NCBI GenBank assembly: GCA_036644375.1
Contig: JAVXQD010000008.1
Location: forward strand, 9,405 to 73,404
Source of the DNA: CALWZE01 sp036644375
Lineage (GTDB): Bacteria; Bacillota; Clostridia; Oscillospirales; Ruminococcaceae
Direction of reading: 5' to 3'
DNA length: 64,000 nucleotides
Shown: positions 1 through 8,333 of the stretch, one piece after another
Layout of the letters: each line of letters begins with the position of its first letter
How positions within the stretch are numbered: position 1 is the stretch's first letter
Translations under genes and position numbers: made by a program
The notes under the pieces: model-generated
Told to the model about the DNA's origin: nothing
The model's database searches: none
What the model saw: the letters and a program-made list of their open reading frames with translations, nothing else

Positions 1-295
1 TTCCGACAGGCATGCAGGCAAAGAAAAACTCAAGACCCTTTGCAACAGAGAGATCGGGAATTGTGCCGCCGAGCATACCGAGCTTTATCATAACCAAAAC
101 TGCGACAAGGAAGCCGTAGATGCCCTGTGTTCCGGGAAGCGCCTGAATAACGAGCAGCTTTCCGAACAAGTCGGGGTTTTCGGACACAACTCCGGCCGCA
201 GCCTGTCCGCCGATACGAACACCGTAAGCCGAACCGATACCCGAAAGAATAGCGGCAAGAGCCGCGCCGCAAATTGCAATTACCAAACCTGTCAT
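1..295 (-). CDS. ntpK: V-type ATP synthase subunit K (proteolipid), partial
   Basis: Membrane rotor subunit of a V/A-type ATPase, which moves H+ or Na+ through the ring. The 98 visible codons start MTGLVIAICGAALAA and hold a Gly/Ala-rich first helix, a polar loop (GGQAAAGVVSENPDLFGKL) and a second helix ending VLVMIKLG, the proteolipid pattern. The 3' end lies beyond the left edge, so the later ion-binding Glu cannot be checked. The start ATG at 295 has GGAGG eight bases upstream. It lies 45 bases after subunit I in the same operon. Confidence 0.9.
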   Translation of the reverse strand, partial: MTGLVIAICGAALAAILSGIGSAYGVRIGGQAAAGVVSENPDLFGKLLVIQALPGTQGIYGFLVAVLVMIKLGMLGGTIPDLSVAKGLEFFFACMPVG

Positions 296-340
296 TTTTT
301 GTTTCCTCCGAAAAAATTATTATTTTGATTTTTAAAAGGT

Positions 341-2230
341 TTATTTTTTATCCGTTTTAACAACGGTATACCGAGAGTTTACCGAAAGCGGCTCGAACTG
401 ATATCCTCCGCCATCGTAGAATTTGCTGAAAAATTCAATATATTGAAGTCGGCTTGCATGTACATATGCCGACAGCATACCCATTGCCAGATTGAAAACA
501 TGTCCCACAATATAGATTGCAATCGAAGGAATCATAGTCAAAATCGAAACTGCAATGCCGCTGCCGGTGTTGTGCACCATTCCCGCAAGCATGTTCATGA
601 CCATTCCGACGACGCTTGAGCTGAGCATCAGCGCGAGGATTCGCGAATACGAGAGTATGTCGCTCATATATCCAGTGATGTTGTAAAGACCGGCAATTCC
701 GCCGAATATACGCACAAGCGGATTTTTCGATTCGCTTTTTGCAAAGCACAGCATCAGCACAACCGCGACAACACACAGCGCATAGGCGACAAGCTTGAGC
801 GGGGGAATAAACAGACAGCCGATTCCGGTGATTAGCAAAATCCAGCTGACGTGATTTCCGAGAGCATCCTGCCATTCGCCATGCCTGAATTTGTTGATGG
901 CACATATCGTCATTCCGCAGAACATGTGCAGAGCTCCGATTATAAAGCAGAGAACCATCATCTCCATCGGATTGTAAAGAGGGGCGAACAGCACAGGCGG
1001 GAACCACTCCGCACCGAAATAGCTGCCGAACATAACGCCCCAGAAAGCGGTGGGAACACTTGCATACATCAATACGGTTACAAGCTTTTTAAATTCGCCC
1101 TTTGGTTTTTTCAGCTTAAGGAAAAGCCAAAACAGAACCAGCATGACAAGACCGTAACCGGCGTCCGCCATCATCATTCCGAAGATAATCCAGTACCATG
1201 GGGCCATGGCCGGGTTTGGGTCAATGCCCTCAAGCGGGCTTGGTCGGCTGAACATATCCGTAAGGGTTTCAAACGGGGTAACAAATTTGTTGTTGCGCGT
1301 GGCAGTGGGAGCTTTTTCGCCCTCTGCGGCATCTTCGACAATCAGCTCATACACGCCGCTCGCACTTTTGATCACCTCATCGAGCTCGTCCGCGCGGTCG
1401 GCGGCGACCCACCCGACAATGTAAAAGGTGCTGTCTGTCAAGCTGAACGGGGTGCGCTGTCTGGTTAAATCAGCATTCAGCTTATCATACAGAAGCTCAA
1501 GAGATTGAATCTCTGCCGCGGTCTCAGCTGCCGTCTTTCTCAGCTCAAGCATTCTGCGGCTTGCCGATGCGATAACCTCAAGCAGTCTGTCGTGTTCCTG
1601 CTTTGCCGTTGCGTCGGCGACAGGCGGTGCGGACTCGATAAATCCGAGCGGCTTTGCCTCGTCCATTACCCTGTCATTTGCGCTCTTGTGACAGACTATA
1701 AGGCAGGCGAGAGAACCGGCGGCTTGCCCAAGCAGCTCGACGACTGCTCCGAATTGCTCAAGCTCCTTGATCTTTTGCGCATTGGACATCGGAATATAGC
1801 CGGTGTGAACATCAGAGGTTCGCGTATCACCGAGCTCATTCAGCTTAATCTCAAGCGGAAGCCAGGGCTCATATTGCTCCAGTGCTGATTTTGCCGACGA
1901 AACTTCATTATCAACGGCAGCCATATCGGACTCTATTTGCGCCGAACGATCGGCAAGCTGCTGTTCCTGATTTTTTTTCTTGATGAACTCATCATATTCA
2001 ACAGTGGGCGCATCGTCAAAAAAGCCCGCTTTTGCGCGATATTTCTGCATAAAACCCAGCGCGTCCTTCGAGTCCTGAACGGACGCCGCAGTTTGCTCAA
2101 GCCGGTCATCCCGCACGCTGCCGTCATTTTCCGTGACCATCATAATCGCCGAGCGCTGAAGCTCAAGCAGCAGAGCTTCTCTGTCTTTGCGCAATGCGAA
2201 TACTGTCGCTTTTTTCATGGGCACAATCAT
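341..2230 (-). CDS. ntpI: V-type ATP synthase subunit I
   Basis: Membrane stator subunit (a-subunit homologue) of the V/A-ATPase. The 629 residues have the family layout: a long soluble N-terminal half with coiled-coil stretches, then about seven or eight membrane helices from about residue 345 (from WYWIIFGMMMADAGYG). The conserved segment SYSRILALMLSSSVVG carries the Arg expected in the ion path. The start at 2230 is chosen because its ATG overlaps the stop of the upstream gene as ATGA, with AGAAGGGG before it, which suggests translational coupling. A second Met four codons in (MKKATVF) is an alternative start. Confidence 0.95.
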   Translation of the reverse strand: MIVPMKKATVFALRKDREALLLELQRSAIMMVTENDGSVRDDRLEQTAASVQDSKDALGFMQKYRAKAGFFDDAPTVEYDEFIKKKNQEQQLADRSAQIESDMAAVDNEVSSAKSALEQYEPWLPLEIKLNELGDTRTSDVHTGYIPMSNAQKIKELEQFGAVVELLGQAAGSLACLIVCHKSANDRVMDEAKPLGFIESAPPVADATAKQEHDRLLEVIASASRRMLELRKTAAETAAEIQSLELLYDKLNADLTRQRTPFSLTDSTFYIVGWVAADRADELDEVIKSASGVYELIVEDAAEGEKAPTATRNNKFVTPFETLTDMFSRPSPLEGIDPNPAMAPWYWIIFGMMMADAGYGLVMLVLFWLFLKLKKPKGEFKKLVTVLMYASVPTAFWGVMFGSYFGAEWFPPVLFAPLYNPMEMMVLCFIIGALHMFCGMTICAINKFRHGEWQDALGNHVSWILLITGIGCLFIPPLKLVAYALCVVAVVLMLCFAKSESKNPLVRIFGGIAGLYNITGYMSDILSYSRILALMLSSSVVGMVMNMLAGMVHNTGSGIAVSILTMIPSIAIYIVGHVFNLAMGMLSAYVHASRLQYIEFFSKFYDGGGYQFEPLSVNSRYTVVKTDKK

Positions 2231-2535
2231 AGCTTCTGCACCCCTTCTGTGATAAAGCGAACAGCGCCGTCAATAAATGCGGCGGCATCTCCGACCAGCT
2301 TCCGATCCCTTTGTGCCGACTCGGCAATAAGCTCATCGGCTTTTTTGTCGGCAAGCGACGATGCGGATTCAAGTGCGTGCTCGGCGTTGTCTTTTGCTTT
2401 GGAGATGAGCGTTTGCGCCGCATCCTTTGCGTCGCGTTCACCTGTGCGCACAATTTCGCGCGCGTCGGCCACGGCTTTTGCACGGACGGACGCCGCGTCT
2501 TTTTCACAATCCTTGATTTGTTCGAGAATATTCAT
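2227..2535 (-). CDS. ntpF: V-type ATP synthase subunit G/H (peripheral stalk)
   Basis: Short (102 aa), highly charged, Ala-rich helical protein with no membrane segment. This is the pattern of the G/H peripheral-stalk subunit that pairs with subunit E in V/A-ATPases. It is the first ATPase gene of the minus-strand operon in the window and overlaps subunit I by four bases. The upstream GGTGGTG is a weak ribosome site. The assignment rests on composition plus position directly before subunit I; sequence conservation in this family is low. Confidence 0.8.
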   Translation of the reverse strand: MNILEQIKDCEKDAASVRAKAVADAREIVRTGERDAKDAAQTLISKAKDNAEHALESASSLADKKADELIAESAQRDRKLVGDAAAFIDGAVRFITEGVQKL

Positions 2536-2620
2536 TTGGTTTCACCACCCGAAGATTTCCGATATTTTATTCTTTGCTTTCTCAAATGTACAGCAGCGGA
2601 AACAGCAAACAATTTACTTA

Positions 2621-2636
2621 GTATAATAGCATAATA
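2621..2636 (-). promoter_or_regulatory. candidate promoter of the V-ATPase operon
   Basis: Read on the minus strand, the AT-rich stretch before the subunit G/H gene holds overlapping -10-like hexamers (TATTAT, TATACT) about 90 bases before the start. I do not see a convincing -35 partner. The position fits the operon start, but the call is weak. Confidence 0.3.
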
Positions 2637-2860
2637 TGAACAGATTGTATATAAAACAGTGCAATTCACTTAAAATTATTTGTTTATACCGGGATGATTA
2701 TGTAATAAAATAAAATCGGCACTTACAAACGAAAGAAAGTGTATACGATATTCTGCCCGGAACTGCGCCGACTTAATTTAACAGTGCAATTCCGATAATG
2801 CCGAAAAAATTATTCCATTTGAGGCATTTGTCAAATCGTTCACCCAAACAGAGAGGAAAA

Positions 2861-2920
2861 ATGCAGACAGAGCAGTTTAAATACCGATGCAAATATTGCA
2901 AAAATGCGCGTGTTGTGTGA
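2861..2920 (+). CDS. possible 19-aa ORF (leader peptide?) before pncB
   Basis: ATG preceded by GAGAGG at good spacing, reading MQTEQFKYRCKYCKNARVV and then TGA, ending 34 bases before pncB. It contains a CxxC pair and is basic. The length is too short for homology and it may be chance. It is listed because the ribosome site is better than expected for a random ATG. Confidence 0.2.
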   Translation: MQTEQFKYRCKYCKNARVV

Positions 2921-2954
2921 TAATTGAAAAATATAATATTGTGAGGTAAGCATT

Positions 2955-4397
2955 ATGAAAAAAGAGAATATGGCTCTTTTGTGTGATTATTATGAATACA
3001 CAATGGCAAACGGCTATCATCTTTCGGGCATAGGTGACAAGCAGGTTTATTTTGATTTGTTTTTTCGCTCGGTGCCGGATATGGGCGGCTTTGCGATTGC
3101 CGCAGGACTGTGGAGTATAATCGAGTACATCAAGGACTTGCACTTTGAGCCGGATGATATTGAATATCTTGCCGGAAAGGGAGTGTTTTCCAAGGAGTGG
3201 CTCGATTCGCTGAAAAACTTCAAATTCGAGGGGGACATATATGCCGTGCCGGAGGGCACGCCGGTTTTCCCGAATGAACCGATTATAACTGTCAGAGCAA
3301 AGGCGGAGCAGGCTCAGATTATCGAGACCTTTCTTCTCATCTGTGTAAATCACCAGTCTCTTATTGCTACGAAGGCGAACCGAATTATCCGCGCTGCGGA
3401 GGGACGGGCGGTCATGGAGTTCGGTGCGCGCAGAGCACAGGGCTCGGCTGCTGCGTTTTTGGGCGCACGCTCGGCGTACATTGCCGGAGCGGCAGGCACA
3501 TCAAATGCGCTTTCGGACAAGGTTTTCGGAATACCCGCACTCGGAACCATGGCTCATTCATGGATTCAGATTTTTGATGATGAATATACCGCGTTCAAAA
3601 CCTACGCTCAGCTGTACCCTCATGGCTGCTCGCTTTTGGTGGATACATACAATGTGCTGAAAAGCGGCGTACCGAATGCCATACGTGTATTCAAAGAGAT
3701 ACTGCTGCCGCAGGGAATAACCGATTGCAGCATACGGATAGATTCGGGAGATATCACCTACCTATCCTGCAAGGCGCGGAAAATGCTTGACAACGCAGGC
3801 CTGACACATTGCAAAATAGTCGCGAGCAACTCTCTTGACGAAAACATCATTCGGGACATTATCAGCCAGGGCGGCGCAGTCGACAGCTTTGGGGTCGGAG
3901 AACGACTCATAACCGCAAAAAGCGATCCCGTATTTGGCGGAGTATACAAGCTTGTGGCAGTTGAGGATAAAAACGGAACTGTAATTCCGAAAATCAAGGT
4001 CAGTGAAAACGTATCCAAAATAACCACCCCGCACTTCAAACGCCTGTACCGGCTGTATGAAAACGCAACAGGGAAGGCGATTGCGGACTACATATGTGTT
4101 CATGATGAAAGTCTGGACGGAGTTTCGGAACTTGAGCTGTTTGACCCTCAGTATTCATGGAAAAAGAAAACGGTGACAGACTTTACGGCGCGCGAACTGC
4201 TGAAACCCATATTCAAAAATGGCATACAGGTGTACGAATCTCCGCATGTCGAGGAAATCCGCAGCTATTGTGCCAAGGAGATTGATAATTTATGGGATGA
4301 GGTCAAGAGGTTTGAAAACCCGCACAATTATTATGTTGACCTCTCGACCAAGCTGTGGTGCATCAAACAGGATTTGCTTGCTAAAAACGGCAGGTAA
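2955..4397 (+). CDS. pncB: nicotinate phosphoribosyltransferase
   Basis: Joins nicotinate and PRPP to give nicotinate mononucleotide, the entry step of NAD salvage (Preiss-Handler route). The 480-aa protein starts MKKENMALLCDYYEYTMANGY, the typical N-terminus of this family, and keeps RAQGSAAAFLGARSAYIAGA, GTMAHSWIQIF and the IRIDSGD segment of the type II phosphoribosyltransferase barrel. Length is normal. The start has TGAGGT seven bases upstream. A HAD phosphatase follows after 11 bases and is probably cotranscribed. Confidence 0.95.
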   Translation: MKKENMALLCDYYEYTMANGYHLSGIGDKQVYFDLFFRSVPDMGGFAIAAGLWSIIEYIKDLHFEPDDIEYLAGKGVFSKEWLDSLKNFKFEGDIYAVPEGTPVFPNEPIITVRAKAEQAQIIETFLLICVNHQSLIATKANRIIRAAEGRAVMEFGARRAQGSAAAFLGARSAYIAGAAGTSNALSDKVFGIPALGTMAHSWIQIFDDEYTAFKTYAQLYPHGCSLLVDTYNVLKSGVPNAIRVFKEILLPQGITDCSIRIDSGDITYLSCKARKMLDNAGLTHCKIVASNSLDENIIRDIISQGGAVDSFGVGERLITAKSDPVFGGVYKLVAVEDKNGTVIPKIKVSENVSKITTPHFKRLYRLYENATGKAIADYICVHDESLDGVSELELFDPQYSWKKKTVTDFTARELLKPIFKNGIQVYESPHVEEIRSYCAKEIDNLWDEVKRFENPHNYYVDLSTKLWCIKQDLLAKNGR

Positions 4398-4408
4398 CAG
4401 GAGAACTG

Positions 4409-5074
4409 ATGAATAAATACGATTTGGTTTTGTTCGATTTTGACGGGACGCTGTACAACACCTTTTTGGGAATTGCGCGCTCGTGTCAAAATGCCCTTCT
4501 AAAGGTTTTAAACGATTACCACGAAAATTTACACGACTTCGAATGCTGTATCGGCCCGCCTCTTCGCTCATGCTTCACCGATATTTTCGGGCTTTGCGAT
4601 GAAGATGCCGACCGCGCTGTCAAGGTTTTTCGAGAGAGATACAACACGAAGGGGGTTCTCGAATGCGAGCCGTATGTCGGAACAAAAGACATGCTTGAGC
4701 GAATAAAGGCTGCAGGGATGAAGACGGCAATTTCCTCAAGCAAGCCCGAAGCCATGATTCATAAAATTCTCGGAGGCGACGGATTGACCGACGAATTCGA
4801 TTATATTGTCGGAATGAAAAGCGAGAGCGATCACTCAACCAAAACCGATGCTATCCTTGAAGTGATTTCGCATTACGATATGGACAAAAGCCGTATTGTG
4901 CTGGTTGGTGACCGAGTTTATGACGCCGAGGGTGCAGCCAATGTCGGAATTGACTTTATCGCAGCGATGTACGGATTCGGTTCCGATGAGGAGTTTATTC
5001 CCTATCCCTGCGTATACAAAGCGCAAACGACTAAAGAGGTCTCTGATTTTATTGAGGGAAAAGAGACTGCTTGA
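4409..5074 (+). CDS. HAD-superfamily phosphatase (PGP-like)
   Basis: Soluble 221-aa haloacid dehalogenase-type hydrolase. Motif I DFDGTLYNT is at residues 10-18 (nucleophile D10, acid/base D12), motif II is the SSS of TAISSSKP, and motif IV is GDRVYDAEGA. The helical cap between motifs I and II makes it subfamily IA, as in phosphoglycolate phosphatase and pyrophosphatase PpaX. The substrate cannot be read from sequence. Pairing with pncB hints at a nucleotide or phosphosugar, but that is inference. AGGAG lies five bases before the ATG. Confidence 0.85.
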   Translation: MNKYDLVLFDFDGTLYNTFLGIARSCQNALLKVLNDYHENLHDFECCIGPPLRSCFTDIFGLCDEDADRAVKVFRERYNTKGVLECEPYVGTKDMLERIKAAGMKTAISSSKPEAMIHKILGGDGLTDEFDYIVGMKSESDHSTKTDAILEVISHYDMDKSRIVLVGDRVYDAEGAANVGIDFIAAMYGFGSDEEFIPYPCVYKAQTTKEVSDFIEGKETA

Positions 5075-5182
5075 TTGACTTCGCATTAATTTTGCCATAT
5101 ATATAATGTTTGTAAATCCAAGGATTTTCAATTGACCGACAGATGTTGCGAAATAACGTCCGATCAAGTGCGATGAGGTAAA

Positions 5183-5228
5183 AATTGGCAAAGGCCGCGA
5201 ATGTATCAAACGCGGCTTTTGGCATACA
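5183..5228 (+). terminator. candidate terminator after pncB-HAD
   Basis: Hairpin with arms GCCGCG and CGCGGC (11-base loop), extended on the outside by a G-U pair, three A-T pairs and a C-G pair. The T run is short (TTTT) and lies inside the extended stem. It is about 110 bases after the HAD gene. Confidence 0.4.
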
Positions 5229-5229
5229 C

Positions 5230-5373
5230 TATTATCACGGAAGATTTATTGATTCAGTTTGACGGAAACGCAACACACGGCACAATTTGTATTGTATAAG
5301 ATTTACGGCTAAGCCCACTCTATGGGCACCGCAAGCTTTACACAAGACAACAGCCCGAGGTTGATGTTTTTTG
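5230..5373 (+). ncRNA. possible structured small RNA (unassigned)
   Basis: About 145 non-coding bases bounded by hairpin terminators on both sides. Inside are a TTGACG at 5259, a hairpin GCCCA-ctcta-TGGGC near 5313-5327 flanked by CGG/CCG, and little coding potential on either strand. Such an isolated block ending in a strong terminator is how small RNAs often look. I cannot match it to a known family. A simple spacer is equally possible. Confidence 0.2.
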
Positions 5374-5406
5374 AAAAGCGGAAGAATGAGTCTTCCGCTT
5401 TTTTTC
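5374..5406. terminator. bidirectional intrinsic terminator
   Basis: AAAAGCGGAAGA, a 5-base loop, then TCTTCCGCTTTTTTT: a 12-bp stem with T runs in both directions. It sits between the plus-strand pncB group and the convergent M14 peptidase. Confidence 0.85.
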
Positions 5407-5477
5407 GTTTGGATTATGTTAAAGGTCTGCTGCTTATGAAACGCATCGAGCTAATTTTAAACAATGCGGCAGCATAT

Positions 5478-6380
5478 TTACACAATTGTCGCCACATACA
5501 TTGCGCGCTTGACTTTCTCCCACACCCCGTCAAAGCAGTCGTAGGGCAACGGGTTTTTCCCGAGACCCAGCTCGATTGTAAATGCGGGTCTATTGTATTT
5601 TTTTATAAACCAGTCCTTTAGCCCCGCGTGCGAGGCAAGAAAATCGGGAGAGGTTAACGTGTATCCACACAGTGCGGAAATCAGCGTGGCTATGTATTCG
5701 CCTCCAAACGGGTCATTATTTCCATATTTCCAGTATATTTCCTCACCCTGTGAATGCAGCGCATAAACCGTTCGCGGTTGAATTTCACGGCACAGTCGGC
5801 GAATTGCGCGTGTTTCGGGCTCGGAAAATGGAACAAGTCCGCCATAACGCGTCGGAGCAGGCCTCGTTATGCCGACGGAGTCAACTTGTTTTTTTGCCTT
5901 ATAAAATCCGGCATTGAAATTTCTGTTCAGGTCAACGCCGTTTGCGTTCGCCTGCCAAAATCTGAAATCAGATGGCTCAAAGTGCGAAAGATATCCGCTT
6001 CTTCCTGACGCTGACGCAATTCCCTTTTTAAAAATCTCATATCCGTCAGGATTTAAAAGCGGGACAATAACCACTCCGTTTTTGCGCAGAGCCTCGCTGT
6101 AGTCGATGCCATAGACAGCCTGCCCTGATTTTACGGTGCTTATTATTTCGTGTGCAAGCTTTAAACAAACAAAAACCGATACCCATTCGAGAGAATGGGT
6201 TCCGCCCACAAAAAGCGACGGTTTGTCCATTTCTCCTATTTGAATGCAATGAAGGTCACGCCCGCAGACCGACCTTCCGAACTTGCGAACATGTACAAAA
6301 TCTCTATCATCAAGCGAATATACAAACTCACTTACGGCTATTTCGTCGGAAGATTCGATATCAAAAAAAACATCTTTCAA
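5478..6380 (-). CDS. M14-family zinc carboxypeptidase, cytoplasmic
   Basis: 300-aa metallopeptidase of the M14 family. Zinc ligands are visible as H62 and E65 (THSLEW) and H209 (ALHSQGEE), with catalytic E270 in FTIELG. NPDG and VDLNRNF, the substrate-carboxylate segment, are also present. There is no signal peptide, so it acts inside the cell, perhaps on recycled muropeptides or peptides; related members include gamma-D-glutamyl-diamino acid peptidases. The start is a TTG at 6380 with a perfect GGAGGT before it. Confidence 0.85.
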   Translation of the reverse strand: MKDVFFDIESSDEIAVSEFVYSLDDRDFVHVRKFGRSVCGRDLHCIQIGEMDKPSLFVGGTHSLEWVSVFVCLKLAHEIISTVKSGQAVYGIDYSEALRKNGVVIVPLLNPDGYEIFKKGIASASGRSGYLSHFEPSDFRFWQANANGVDLNRNFNAGFYKAKKQVDSVGITRPAPTRYGGLVPFSEPETRAIRRLCREIQPRTVYALHSQGEEIYWKYGNNDPFGGEYIATLISALCGYTLTSPDFLASHAGLKDWFIKKYNRPAFTIELGLGKNPLPYDCFDGVWEKVKRAMYVATIV

Positions 6381-6601
6381 AAAAGCACCTCCGCAAACTT
6401 AATGCACAAAACAAGCAATATATGATATAATACACGTGTTTATAATGCTGCTTACTCCAAAGCGTAAATGCCGGTGCTTTAGAAACAGGCAGCCTTTTCA
6501 GACAAATGAATTAATCGGTTAAGTCAGCTTAGCTGTTGTGAACATCCAATGGAATATTATATGTGCAGTATTAATTTTACATACTGAAAAAGAGGAAAAA
6601 A

Positions 6602-7138
6602 ATGGAGCTGTTTGAAAAAACCATTTCCAGCGAAGACATATACGATGGCAGAATTATTAAAATAACCTGCGACACAATCGAGCTTCCGGACGGACGCCGC
6701 GCACTGCGTGAGGTCGTCGGTCATCCCGGAGGTGCATGTGTTGTGCCGATTGATGAAAAAAACAATATCCTTATGGTTGAGCAGTTTCGTTATCCGATGA
6801 AGGAGATTGTGCTTGAAATGCCTGCGGGCAAGCTTGAATGGGGAGAAAATCCGGACAGCGCAGTTGAGCGCGAGCTCCGTGAGGAAACCGGCTTCACCGC
6901 CGATAATATCGAATATCTCGGTGTCAACTATCCCACACCCGGTTATTGCGCCGAAAAGCTCTATCTTTATATGGCAACCGGCCTGCATAAGGGAGAACAG
7001 GAACTGGATGCCGATGAATACCTCAATGTGAAATCTGTCCCATTTTCGGTTGCCGTTGACATGGTGATGAACAACTCGATAAAGGACAGCAAAACCGTTG
7101 CGGCAATATTGCTTGCGGCGCGCAGGCTTGGATTATAG
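6602..7138 (+). CDS. nudF: Nudix hydrolase, ADP-ribose pyrophosphatase type
   Basis: 178-aa enzyme with a full Nudix box at residues 76-98: G76, E82, R90-E91, E94-E95 and G97. The preceding strand LMVEQFRYPMKEIVLEMPAG is typical of ADP-ribose pyrophosphatases (NudF/YqkG), which cut ADP-ribose to AMP and ribose 5-phosphate. The start has AGAGG before it. The gene sits 44 bases before the glycerophosphodiesterase gene, on the same strand. Confidence 0.9.
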   Translation: MELFEKTISSEDIYDGRIIKITCDTIELPDGRRALREVVGHPGGACVVPIDEKNNILMVEQFRYPMKEIVLEMPAGKLEWGENPDSAVERELREETGFTADNIEYLGVNYPTPGYCAEKLYLYMATGLHKGEQELDADEYLNVKSVPFSVAVDMVMNNSIKDSKTVAAILLAARRLGL

Positions 7139-7181
7139 AGTATTATAAATACAACTTACAGTATCGAGGATTATTTTTAAA

Positions 7182-8030
7182 ATGGATGTCATTATAATTA
7201 TCTTTATCGTGTCGGCAGCAGCTGCCGCATTCTATCTCTATCTTGTGTTTCCTACTCGTGTGTCCAAAGAGCAGCGCGAAATTTTCGCAAACCGATGCTA
7301 TGCCCACAGAGCGCTGTATGACAACAAAACGGACAGACCCGAAAACTCGCTGCCGGCGTTTGAAGCTGCAATGCGGGCAGGATATGGCTGTGAGCTTGAC
7401 GTGCAGTTTACAAAGGACAAAAAACTCATAGTTTTTCATGACAACGATTTTTTGCGTTCAAGCGGTGTCGATAAAAAAGTATGGGAGCTTACATATGATG
7501 AAATCAAGCAAATTAAGCTATTTGAAAGCAGCGAGTCCGTGCCCTTGTTTTCCGAGGTTCTTTCAACGATAAACGGGCGTGAGCCGCTTATCGTTGAAAT
7601 AAAGGCCGAGCAGCTTACAAACGAATGGTACAGTGAGCTGTGTGATGCTACACTGCAAATGCTGCGCGGCTATAGAGGGGACTTTTGTGTCGAGAGCTTT
7701 CACCCCGTTGTTGTGCGCTGGTTTAAGAAAAATGCGCCCGACGTTGTGCGCGGTCAGCTGGTAAACGCCCGCCGAAGCAGCCCGAACATAGATCCGATTA
7801 TTGTATTTCCCGTTGAACAGCTTATAACCGGATTTTTGACACGTCCGCATTATATCGCCTACAAAGAGCAGGACAGAAACCTTGCTCTGAGAATTGTGCA
7901 AAAGCTTGGCGCTATGAGTGTTATGTGGACTGTCCGCACACAGGAGCGTCAAAATGAGCTGTGCAAGGCTGAGGATGCAATAATTTTCGAGAGCTATACT
8001 CCTGCGCCATTCTTCAACAAGCACGGCTAA
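7182..8030 (+). CDS. glycerophosphodiester phosphodiesterase, membrane-anchored
   Basis: Hydrolyses glycerophosphodiesters to glycerol 3-phosphate and an alcohol. The 282-aa protein has an N-terminal membrane helix (residues 4-24), then the GDPD barrel with catalytic H42-R43, E54 (RPENS), E71 and D73 (CELDVQF) and H86 (VFHDNDF). The active domain orientation (inside or outside) is not clear from the flanking charges. The ribosome site GAGG is rather far (12 bases) from the ATG. Confidence 0.88.
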   Translation: MDVIIIIFIVSAAAAAFYLYLVFPTRVSKEQREIFANRCYAHRALYDNKTDRPENSLPAFEAAMRAGYGCELDVQFTKDKKLIVFHDNDFLRSSGVDKKVWELTYDEIKQIKLFESSESVPLFSEVLSTINGREPLIVEIKAEQLTNEWYSELCDATLQMLRGYRGDFCVESFHPVVVRWFKKNAPDVVRGQLVNARRSSPNIDPIIVFPVEQLITGFLTRPHYIAYKEQDRNLALRIVQKLGAMSVMWTVRTQERQNELCKAEDAIIFESYTPAPFFNKHG

Positions 8031-8155
8031 GCTGCGCTGCGGCTCCCGAATCTGTCAGCCTTTCAGCCGATGTGAGCCGGTTTGTTTTGCGGAAAATCCG
8101 CAGTTTAACGCATTTTCTTAAAGTTTATGAAGAATCAGAGATTGATTTATCGTTA

Positions 8156-8164
8156 TGTTATAAT
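8156..8164 (+). promoter_or_regulatory. extended -10 promoter
   Basis: TGTTATAAT is a perfect extended -10 (TGnTATAAT). It lies about 170 bases before the E2-like gene. No good -35 is needed or seen. Confidence 0.5.
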
Positions 8165-8293
8165 AGCGGTGAAAGGAAACTGAATCCTTGTCTTACAACA
8201 GCTTTTATGGCTATGGCAATGCAAAAGGCGATTGATGGTATTTTTTTATGAATATGCGGTGCTAATCGGCTATGCGGAATGCTTATTGGCGTG

Positions 8294-8299
8294 TATAAT
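8294..8299 (+). promoter_or_regulatory. -10 element close to the E2-like gene
   Basis: TATAAT 34 bases before the start of the next gene. The -35 region is poor. It may be a second, proximal promoter. The rest of the 303-base gap 8031-8333 shows no gene. Confidence 0.4.
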
Positions 8300-8333
8300 A
8301 GTTCTGTAAGAAAATCTCAAAGGGGGATTGTGA

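Larger units (their letters stand above)
2536..2954. other. intergenic region between V-ATPase operon and pncB
   Basis: A 419-base divergent gap. It holds the candidate minus-strand promoter near 2621 and, at 2861, a 19-codon ORF with a good ribosome site. I see no riboswitch, tRNA or strong hairpin here. Confidence 0.5.

Noticed and set aside
851..1468. A 205-codon plus-strand frame opposite V-ATPase subunit I.
   Set aside because: It is the shadow of a well-conserved gene and has no ribosome site or family resemblance.
2932..2937. TATAAT directly before pncB as its promoter.
   Set aside because: It would start transcription at or inside the ribosome site, and there is no matching -35.
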